From positions 1-6,266 of the forward strand of contig JAGHDU010000193.1 in assembly GCA_021159785.1 (NCBI GenBank): 6,266 nucleotides of DNA, given 5' to 3'. The DNA is from Staphylothermus sp. Its GTDB lineage: Archaea; Thermoproteota; Thermoprotei_A; Sulfolobales; Desulfurococcaceae. The notes beneath the pieces are model-generated. The model ran no database searches. It was not told the DNA's origin and saw nothing but the letters and a program-made list of their open reading frames with translations. The stretch's first letter is position 1. Each line of letters begins with the position of its first letter. Below are positions 1 through 5,032 of this stretch, piece after piece. The position numbers and the translations under genes are program-made.

Positions 1-2
1 AG

Positions 3-773
3 ATAGTAATAAGAATCGATCTTGAGAATATTAGGTATATATTAAGAATTGCATACAGAGATAATTTATTTAAATGTTATTTAAGGAAAGAAGGAGATGG
101 GGCCTCGGAAGCAGAGATGTTTTCTTATAACTATGTGGGTAGAGGAGGTAGAGTAGTAGCTTCTGAGTTTGAAAAGTTCAAATTCTATAGATTCGTCGTT
201 AAGGATAAATTTAGTGTTAAGGATTCTAGGTTTTTGCTCCCTCCTCACGGAGATAATCTATTGAGCATTCTCTTAACTAATAAACAACTTCGAAAACTTG
301 TTAGCGGCATTCTTAGTGAATATGGTTTTAGACTTGTCCTTAAGCCTATTGAAGATAAGATTGAGTTTGAGAAAGAGTATGAGGAGATTGTTATCTCATA
401 CCCGTATTCGTTGCTTTCAGATACTTTGCAGAGAATAATTTTTCATCTGGTCGCTATTGAGTCAAATAAAGACTCGATAATAGCGTTTGAAGAGCCTGAA
501 GCTCACGCTTTTCCATATTATACTAAGTTCTTAGCAGAAAGAATAGCGCTTGACCAGAACAATAATCAATACTTTATATCAACTCATAACCCTTACTTCC
601 TTTTATCAGTTATTGAAAAATGCCCACTGGATGAATTAGCAGTATTCATTACATACTACCAAGACTATCAAACAAGAATTAAACAGTTAACCAGCGAAGA
701 AATCGAGAAAATCCTTGACCTTGGCCCTGACGTATTCTTTAACATAGAGTCGTTTATTGAGGGAAATAAATGA
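3..773 (+). CDS. AAA/ABC-type ATPase (AAA_21/AAA_15-like), C-terminal part, cut by window edge
   Basis: The frame is open from base 3, so the ATG at 117 is internal and the gene begins outside the window; 256 residues are visible. Near the C-terminus stand the usual ATPase elements: a signature-like SLLSDTLQR (visible residues about 136-144), a Walker B strand SIIAFEEPEAH (about 158-168) with the catalytic Glu of the EEPEAH block, and the switch-histidine strand YFISTHNPY (about 190-198). The Walker A loop must lie upstream of the window. This arrangement is typical of stand-alone OLD/AbiEii-like AAA ATPases, which usually work with a nuclease or toxin partner. The stop overlaps the next gene's start (ATGA, 770-773), so the two are translationally coupled. 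The exact substrate is unknown; a role in defence or DNA processing is inference. No internal disruption is seen in the visible part. Confidence 0.85.
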   Translation: MVIRIDLENIRYILRIAYRDNLFKCYLRKEGDGASEAEMFSYNYVGRGGRVVASEFEKFKFYRFVVKDKFSVKDSRFLLPPHGDNLLSILLTNKQLRKLVSGILSEYGFRLVLKPIEDKIEFEKEYEEIVISYPYSLLSDTLQRIIFHLVAIESNKDSIIAFEEPEAHAFPYYTKFLAERIALDQNNNQYFISTHNPYFLLSVIEKCPLDELAVFITYYQDYQTRIKQLTSEEIEKILDLGPDVFFNIESFIEGNK

Positions 774-1248
774 TACTGATAGAATGCAATCCAGACGAAG
801 TTTTAGTAAGGATCCTTTTAGGATCAAGAAGTATTGAACACTGTGGTAACAAATCTGGAATCTGTAAAAACTATCACGGAAATATCGGGACTCTATAGGA
901 TTAGTAGATTATGACCCAGGTAGTGTTCAGCCGAGATATATTAAGGAATTATTGACACAGGGCGGACCAAAAAGAATAGATGATATCACTATACTTTATG
1001 ATCCGAGAAGAAATAACTACATAATAATGCTATATCCCCGTCTTGAGGAATGGATCATAAAAATAGCGAAGCAATCAGGTATAAAATTAAGTAAGTACAA
1101 TTTACCTAGTGATGGAAACAAGCTACATAGAGAAATCAATGCTCGATTACATAACTTCGAGAAATTTTTAGTAGAGTTAACAGAGAAAAGCAAAGAACTT
1201 AATTTATTACGTGAAATCCTAAAAAGACCTCGCGACTTCATGTTATGA
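770..1248 (+). pseudogene. TOPRIM-like small partner of the AAA ATPase, with a one-base frameshift
   Basis: The start is the ATG at 770, inside the ATGA overlap with the ATPase stop, with GAGG just upstream in the ATPase 3' end. Read from there, frame one gives MILIECNPDEVLVRILLGSR and continues to CGNKSGICK, then ends at a TAG (896-898). The frame starting after 867 continues the protein as KLSRKYRDSIGLVDYDPGS and runs to the TGA at 1246-1248. One extra A in the A5 run at 866-870 would join them into about 159 residues. The N-terminal strand ending in an acidic residue (IECNPDE) and the later GLVDYDPG strand resemble the Glu and DxD motifs of TOPRIM nucleases such as those paired with OLD/PARIS-type ATPases; this assignment is inference. 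The C-terminal half is helical and charged, with LYPRLEEWI as a distinctive motif. It may be a dead gene, a recoded gene or a sequencing error. Confidence 0.65.
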
Positions 1249-1269
1249 ATGATTAAAAATAAGTTGGAA

Positions 1270-1826
1270 TTATAATTGAATTTTATTTTGAACAAGACCC
1301 AGTTTCTCCCAGTGTATAAGATCTTTTGAACGAGCAAGTGCTAATCTAGCATTTCTACCATTATAGGCTGTATAAGTCATATAATATATATTATTGACAA
1401 CTACTATTCTTGGATCCTCGCATCTACCACTCATTTCCTCTGCTAGAGTCGGGTAGAGGATCATCTTGTGTGTTTTATTAAAATGTATTTCATCCCTACT
1501 AATAGCTAGCATGGTTATAGATGTTCCATGAAACCTGTACTGTGCTCGATAAAACATGTAGAAGGTATTATTTACGTAAAGAACAGCTGGATTATAAGTA
1601 GCTGCAGCATCAAGCCACTCAGGCCCCGGCAAGAGTACCGGGTAGGGATTTTTACAAAAACTAATCTTGTTATTGAAAAGCTTGTTTCCCCAATGCTCGT
1701 TGTATTCGTGGGTGTTGTTGATATTTTCCCTATAAGGGAATAGTTGTAGAACGATATAGTTGATACAAATATCACGAATAGAATTACTAGGAACAATAAT
1801 GTCTTATTTCCTAGTTTTTTGGACAT
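1270..1826 (-). pseudogene. Membrane-anchored GH130-type glycoside phosphorylase/hydrolase, frameshifted and C-terminally truncated
   Basis: The ATG at 1826 begins a short basic segment (MSKKLGNK) and a hydrophobic anchor (LLFLVILFVIFVSTISF), so the product would face outside the cell. After FYNYS the frame fails. The adjacent frame gives PYRENINNTHEYNEHWGNKL and then NPYPVLLPGPEWLDAAATYN, which continues the protein. One more C in the CCC run (complement of 1736-1738) would join them. The second part shows GH130/DUF377 hallmarks: NPAVLYVNNTFYMFYRA (about 1593-1543), an EDPR block (about 1419-1408) in which the family keeps key acidic and substrate-binding residues, then YYMTYTAYNGR and ALARSKDLIHWEKLG. 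The reading stops at 1270 after about 185 residues, roughly half the usual family length of 300 or more, so the later propeller blades are missing. The end lies only 21 bp from the opposite gene. GH130 enzymes act on beta-mannosides; the substrate here cannot be told. Confidence 0.8.
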
Positions 1827-1849
1827 TGATAAAACCTTGATACTGATAT

Positions 1850-1874
1850 GTGTATTTTAAAACATATATATGGA
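1850..1874 (-). promoter_or_regulatory. AT-rich candidate promoter of the GH130 remnant
   Basis: Read on the minus strand, this stretch contains CATATATATGTTTTAAAATA, ending about 24 bp before the ATG at 1826. An archaeal TATA box centred near 1867 would put the transcript start about 15 nt before that ATG. It abuts the stop codon of the kinase-like gene, so the remnant could also be read through from upstream. Assigned on base composition and spacing only. Confidence 0.3.
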
Positions 1875-2534
1875 TTACACTATGTATGATCCCACTAGTA
1901 TTGTTAAGAAACTTGTTAGTGGGACAGTTATGTTATCGTCTATTATGTTTGTTACTTCAAAGTGTTCTACAATACTTGCTAATAAACCAGCTAATGCTCC
2001 TACATTACCTAGTGCAATGTATCCTAGGGGAATCGTTACTGCTGCCATCGCTAAGTTGCCTATCCATGACTTTGTCCTCTTGTTGTACATCATGTTTCTA
2101 ATTATTCCAGTGACTCCGTCCCCAAATGCCATGAATGATACTGGTATCACACCGTACCACCAGTTCTTAAATATTAGCCATCCAAGACTGATTACTAAGC
2201 CCCACGTGATGCAGAAGTGTACTTCGTACATGTTGTCTTCTGTCTGGAACCAATCCATTAATTTATTCTTCTTGTGGGGTAGGTAAGTCGCTATTGCAAG
2301 AACTGTTGCTAGAACACCTGGGTATAGGGGTGTCGTGAAAAGATATGGTACTAGGAAAGCTGCTACGCCTCCAGCGAGGATATGGATGATCTTCCTATTG
2401 TAATATACAGCTTTAATATGCGTCATACCTCGTTTTCTCATAACATTGTATGTCCAACGAGTAAGTGGTTGCACAACAAAAAGAACCCATAAGAATAATA
2501 AGCCTGCCCATAAACCCTCCATGACTAAGTCCAT
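1875..2534 (-). CDS. Polyprenol/dolichol kinase-like membrane protein (CTP-dependent kinase / cytidylyltransferase superfamily)
   Basis: A 219-residue, mostly hydrophobic protein with about six or seven membrane spans. Family-type motifs, numbered from the ATG at 2534: YNRKIIHILAGG (about 45-56), where the basic pair and His are typical of the SEC59/VTE5 group; SFMAFGDGVTGIIR (about 133-146), with the conserved DG thought to help bind nucleotide and metal; KSWIGNLAM (about 155-163), matching the K-x-x-x-G-(S/N) element; and VEHFEVTNIIDDNITVP (about 189-205), matching the C-terminal E...DN..VP motif. These enzymes phosphorylate a lipid alcohol (dolichol, phytol) with CTP, or make CDP-lipids, in the membrane. 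In archaea a role in dolichyl phosphate supply for glycosylation or in lipid salvage is likely but inferred. I chose the ATG at 2534 because GGTG lies 6 nt upstream; a GTG at 2552 would add six residues but has no visible ribosome site. Confidence 0.75.
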   Translation of the reverse strand: MDLVMEGLWAGLLFLWVLFVVQPLTRWTYNVMRKRGMTHIKAVYYNRKIIHILAGGVAAFLVPYLFTTPLYPGVLATVLAIATYLPHKKNKLMDWFQTEDNMYEVHFCITWGLVISLGWLIFKNWWYGVIPVSFMAFGDGVTGIIRNMMYNKRTKSWIGNLAMAAVTIPLGYIALGNVGALAGLLASIVEHFEVTNIIDDNITVPLTSFLTILVGSYIV

Positions 2535-2587
2535 GACGTACACCAAAAGCACATTGTAAGTATGTCAATGGTATATCTGTATAGAAA

Positions 2588-2600
2588 GGGTTTATAAAGA
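2588..2600 (-). promoter_or_regulatory. TATA-box promoter of the kinase-like gene
   Basis: On the minus strand the site reads TCTTTATAAACCC, a good archaeal TATA box. Transcription would start near 2568-2571, leaving a leader of about 35 nt before the ATG at 2534, with room for the GGTG site. It sits in the 68-86 bp gap after the OB-fold gene, so the kinase-like gene need not depend on its upstream neighbour. Confidence 0.55.
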
Positions 2601-2620
2601 GTGCGAAAACAATCTTCGTA

Positions 2621-3133
2621 TTATGAAGTAATAAAACTACTTATTTTATTGGAATGAACAATTTGTTCTGATATATCCCTATTTTCTATGTATACATGGT
2701 GGAAAACTGACCCATCCATTGTTGTTACAGTTGCTTCTCCACCTATAGTTCCTTCTACGTGTAGACACGTATAGTACTCTAGGTTCTCACCTACATCTCT
2801 AGGAGCCAGCACAAATATCCTCTTACTAGTATCATACGGATTGCTCTGATATTCATCTGCAGTACCCATAAATACTTCCAACCCAATAACATCGGGTTCC
2901 CCACTCATGTTTATCGAGTTGAAGTATACTCCTTCCAAACTAACCTTATCCCCTACATAATCCTCGGGGTTCTCAGCTACTTTATAGAAGTCGTTGTTTG
3001 TCCAAGTCTTAGTTTCTCCGATATTTACCTCTATGCTACCATCTTTAATTGTTATTGCATCCGGGAATAAGAATAAGTATGCTCCGAACATTCCAAGTAG
3101 AACTATTCCTATTACAATTATTTCTTTCAACAT
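2621..3133 (-). CDS. Signal-anchored extracellular OB-fold-like protein, function unknown
   Basis: A 170-residue protein with an N-terminal hydrophobic anchor or signal peptide (about residues 4-24: IIVIGIVLLGMFGAYLFLF) and an acidic domain that should lie outside the membrane. The domain starts with a strand-rich piece and then DFYKVAENPEDYVGDKVSLEGV (split here at residues 48-69), the 'x-NPe-YvGdkV-v-G-V' pattern seen in small secreted OB-fold proteins. A second strand set ends with CLHVEGTIGGEATV and HHVYIEN (about 123-151). There is one Cys (123) in the visible domain and no lipobox. CcmE-like haem chaperones share the fold, but I see no convincing haem-binding His motif, so I do not call it CcmE. 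The start ATG has GGAG 8 nt upstream (complement of 3142-3145). It is transcribed away from the sRNA and transporter, toward the kinase-like gene. Confidence 0.7.
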   Translation of the reverse strand: MLKEIIVIGIVLLGMFGAYLFLFPDAITIKDGSIEVNIGETKTWTNNDFYKVAENPEDYVGDKVSLEGVYFNSINMSGEPDVIGLEVFMGTADEYQSNPYDTSKRIFVLAPRDVGENLEYYTCLHVEGTIGGEATVTTMDGSVFHHVYIENRDISEQIVHSNKISSFITS

Positions 3134-3187
3134 ATTAATTTCTCCGCAGTTTAAAAATAAACCAGCGGTTCAACCTATATGGATACT

Positions 3188-3198
3188 ACTTATTAAAC
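3188..3198 (-). promoter_or_regulatory. Candidate TATA box of the OB-fold gene
   Basis: On the minus strand this reads roughly GTTTAATAAGT. A TATA box centred near 3193 would start transcription near 3167, about 34 nt before the ATG at 3133, leaving space for the GGAG site. A closer AT-rich run at 3150-3160 would place the start inside the gene, so it is less likely. The left arm of the hairpin at 3195-3220 overlaps this box. Confidence 0.4.
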
Positions 3199-3220
3199 AC
3201 TTGTATTTCCTACAGTGTTT
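3195..3220. repeat. Imperfect inverted repeat / hairpin, possible operator
   Basis: AAACACT (3195-3201), a bulged T, GTA (3203-3205), a 5-nt loop TTTCC, then TAC (3211-3213) and AGTGTTT (3214-3220). This gives a 10-bp stem with a single bulge. It overlaps or lies just upstream of the candidate TATA box of the minus-strand OB-fold gene, a usual place for a dimeric regulator to bind. It has no following T-run in either direction that would make it a clear terminator. Confidence 0.5.
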
Positions 3221-3247
3221 GATTCTGTGTATTTTGCGGGTAAAGAG

Positions 3248-3257
3248 TATTAAAAAT
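3248..3257 (+). promoter_or_regulatory. Candidate TATA box of the C/D box sRNA
   Basis: TATTAAAAAT centred near 3252 lies about 27 bp before the predicted 5' end of the sRNA (about 3279-3283), the normal archaeal spacing. It suggests the sRNA has its own promoter. Confidence 0.45.
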
Positions 3258-3282
3258 TGGTGTTATAGATTAGTATTATTTT

Positions 3283-3336
3283 GGATGATGAAGGCCGTAC
3301 TCCCAGATACGTGAAGAAACCTTTAAGTTCTGACAA
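3283..3336 (+). ncRNA. Double-guide box C/D sRNA directing 16S rRNA 2'-O-methylation (helix 27)
   Basis: Seen in the sequence: box C ATGATGA (3285-3291), 12-nt guide (3292-3303), D' CAGA (3304-3307), 3-nt linker, C' GTGAAGA (3311-3317), 12-nt guide (3318-3329), box D CTGA (3330-3333). The boxes C and D match consensus; C' and D' each differ by one base, as is common. The symmetric 12/3/12 layout is that of archaeal methylation guides assembled with L7Ae, Nop5 and fibrillarin. The D' guide is complementary to GGAGTACGGCC and the D guide to AACTTAAAGG, both in the archaeal 16S consensus as I remember it (about 887-897 and 908-917, E. coli numbering). The N+5 rule then predicts methylation at about U891 and U912. 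TTG before box C can pair with CAA after box D. A T-rich tract (CTTCTTGTTT, 3337-3346) follows and may end the transcript. The organism's 16S gene is not in the window. Confidence 0.88.
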
Positions 3337-3343
3337 CTTCTTG

Positions 3344-3357
3344 TTTAATAAATAAAG
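3344..3357 (+). promoter_or_regulatory. Candidate TATA box of the EamA transporter gene
   Basis: TTTAATAAATAAAG lies 30-43 bp before the ATG at 3387. Transcription would begin near 3374-3378, giving a short leader that could still include the GAGG at 3378-3381. Because it directly follows the sRNA, some transcripts could also cover both genes. Confidence 0.45.
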
Positions 3358-3386
3358 TCTACAATAGTGGCTGTTTCGAGGAAATT

Positions 3387-4253
3387 ATGATGAGGAACTA
3401 TAAGTATTTACTGGCGTTACTTGGAACGGCTGTTTTCTGGGGAAGCAGTTTCCCTGCTATAAAGTATTTGATGAATGTTATTAGTGAGTATTCTTATACA
3501 TGGGTGCGTGGATTATTTTCAATAATTTTCCTAACACCCTATATCATATGGTTTGCCACTAGGAAAGATATTGGTTCTAGGTGTATTAAGGGGGGATTAC
3601 TTGCGGGTATATTCTACTCTCTTGGACTCTGGCTACAAGCATGGGGCACTAGATACACTACAGCTAGCAATTCAGCGTTCATAACTGGTTTAAACGTATT
3701 ATTCGTCCATATTTTCACCGCGATACTATATAAAAGGTACTCCAAGGAGCTACTGGTGAGCCTAGTAACCAGCGTACTTGGATTATACCTCTTAACAATG
3801 CCCACGGGCCTCATTCATTCCCCTCTTAGTAGACTCGGTGATTTTCTGGTCCTGTTAGGAGCGGTTATGTGGGCTCTCCAAGTACTCACAGTAGATAAGT
3901 ACGCTGAATGCGATCCATTCATATTCATATACTTTATGTTCCTACCAACACTCATTTATGCAACACCCGATATCCTAAACAACAATGTCCACTGCATATT
4001 CATGAACTGGGAAGCCGTAATACTCCTAATATACTTGGCTCTAGTATGCAATATCGGTGCATTCTCACTACAAGTATATGGACAGAAAAGAATCAAGCCA
4101 GAAGTAACAGCCATAATATTCCTACTAGAACCAGTCTTCGCCTCAATCTTCGCCTACTTCACATTAGGAGAAACAATGACACCACAACAGATACTCGGAG
4201 CAGGACTAATACTCTTATCAATGTATACAGCTTCAAAACACATGTATAAATAA
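3387..4253 (+). CDS. EamA/DMT-family (drug/metabolite) transporter
   Basis: A 288-residue membrane protein with about ten spans in two EamA halves, the normal size for the DMT superfamily. The first half opens with LLGTAVFWGSSFPAIKYL (about 11-28), the classic 'W-G-s-x-F' start, and ends its block with GLWLQAWGTRYTTASNSAF (about 80-98), in which tyTsAs.a.fi is typical. The second half opens near GDFLVLLGAVMWALQVLTVD (151-170) and ends with IKPEVTAIIFLLEPVFASIF (236-255) followed by LGETMTPQQILGAGLIL, the conserved 'E-P-v-a...GE..t..q..G..li' pattern. Such proteins export or import small metabolites, often amino acids, with ion coupling; the substrate cannot be predicted. GAGG (3378-3381) lies 5 nt before the first ATG and 8 nt before a second ATG (3390), so either may be used. 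Its 3' half is notably A/C-rich compared with its T/G-rich 5' half. Confidence 0.9.
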   Translation: MMRNYKYLLALLGTAVFWGSSFPAIKYLMNVISEYSYTWVRGLFSIIFLTPYIIWFATRKDIGSRCIKGGLLAGIFYSLGLWLQAWGTRYTTASNSAFITGLNVLFVHIFTAILYKRYSKELLVSLVTSVLGLYLLTMPTGLIHSPLSRLGDFLVLLGAVMWALQVLTVDKYAECDPFIFIYFMFLPTLIYATPDILNNNVHCIFMNWEAVILLIYLALVCNIGAFSLQVYGQKRIKPEVTAIIFLLEPVFASIFAYFTLGETMTPQQILGAGLILLSMYTASKHMYK

Positions 4254-4255
4254 AC

Positions 4256-4264
4256 CTTATTAAG
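4256..4264 (+). promoter_or_regulatory. Candidate TATA box of the 4310-5032 gene
   Basis: CTTATTAAG directly after the transporter stop would start transcription near 4286, giving a leader of about 24 nt that contains GGTG (4298-4301). The downstream gene could therefore be transcribed separately, although read-through from the transporter is also possible. Confidence 0.4.
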
Positions 4265-4309
4265 AAACATAATGATCAACAGGATCCTCGACAAAAAGGT
4301 GTAAGGGTT

Positions 4310-5032
4310 TTGGAAACAACCCACCTCGTATCAAGATTAGTTGAGGACTTGAAGATAATTAGTGAACTAGATGATGGGTTACCGTTATTTGGATTGCTTC
4401 TTGCCTTGTTGTTTTCTACACTATGGCCTCTAGACCTTGTTGTTCTCCTTGTATTAGGTGTTTATTTGTATTATAGAGCTGGTATCGCTCCCTTAACACA
4501 TAGTATAGTGATTGTTTATGCTTTACTCTCCTTCACGAACCATTATTTAGTTGGCTTTGTTTTACTATCACTGTATCTAACGGTATCAATGATTTATTCG
4601 AGAAAATACTTATTACTCGTTGGCAGCGTCTTCCTCTATACTATAACGTTCATGGTATTGGGATCTACTCATTACATAGCATCATATTATTCAGTTCTAG
4701 TAATGTATTTATCTGGAAAAGGACATGAAGCACTGGGGATTCACCTAGTATTATTACAAGTATTAGCACTCTATACAATCTTGCATATACCACTATTTAG
4801 AGCATCAAGAATTGGTGGATATTTCATAGAAAACCCTGGAGCATACCCAGTAATACAGTTCATGTTACTACTCATATATGCAGCCATACTATTGGTTATG
4901 GGAAATGAATACTTAGCTAACAAAGTAGCAGAACTAGCATATTATAGCCTCGTACTAGGAGTTATTCTCTCCCTAAAACAAGTAGTATCTGAAAAAGAAG
5001 CTGAAGAGAAAGAGGAGAAACCCGCTAACTAA
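4310..5032 (+). CDS. Polytopic membrane protein of unknown function
   Basis: I do not recognise a family. The 240-residue product has an acidic, probably cytoplasmic N-terminus (about 1-23), then about seven or eight membrane spans: near 24-40, 41-57, 63-78, 80-96, 99-117, 122-134, 141-162, 180-197 and 207-222, some of them short. It ends in a highly charged tail (EKEAEEKEEKPAN, about 228-240). A possible conserved loop is RASRIGGYFIENPGAYP (164-180), with Arg, Gly and Pro residues. The start is TTG at 4310, chosen because GGTG (4298-4301) lies 8 nt upstream and there is no ATG or GTG before the first spans. The stop overlaps the end of the opposite-strand gene by 8 bp. Its membrane character would suit a subunit of a larger complex, but nothing in the sequence shows which. 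Confidence 0.7.
   Translation: METTHLVSRLVEDLKIISELDDGLPLFGLLLALLFSTLWPLDLVVLLVLGVYLYYRAGIAPLTHSIVIVYALLSFTNHYLVGFVLLSLYLTVSMIYSRKYLLLVGSVFLYTITFMVLGSTHYIASYYSVLVMYLSGKGHEALGIHLVLLQVLALYTILHIPLFRASRIGGYFIENPGAYPVIQFMLLLIYAAILLVMGNEYLANKVAELAYYSLVLGVILSLKQVVSEKEAEEKEEKPAN

Noticed and set aside
1017..1337. Minus-strand open frame of about 106 codons spanning the end of the ATPase partner and the end of the GH130 remnant
   Set aside because: It lies antisense to the partner gene and out of frame with GH130, has no ribosome site, and its composition reads like a shadow.
1650..1656. A5 run (minus strand GTAAAAATC) as the frameshift site in the GH130 remnant, matching the A5 run of the ATPase partner
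   Set aside because: The GH130 frame stays open and family-like upstream of this run (HEYNEHWGNKL, then KNPYPVLLPG), so the shift must lie further upstream, near 1733-1740.
1870..2286. Plus-strand open frames opposite the kinase-like gene
   Set aside because: The minus-strand frame carries four conserved family motifs in order; the plus-strand products show none.
2994..3314. Plus-strand open frame running through the spacer and across the sRNA
   Set aside because: It starts antisense to the OB-fold gene, has no ribosome site, and the spacer part is explained by the sRNA and promoters.
3387..3393. A second box C-like ATGATGA at the transporter start
   Set aside because: No CTGA or C'/D' pair follows at suitable spacing; it is simply two ATG codons in a row.
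3908..4249. Second open frame inside the transporter gene
   Set aside because: It is out of frame with the well-conserved second EamA domain and rich in His, Thr and Asn without any domain pattern.
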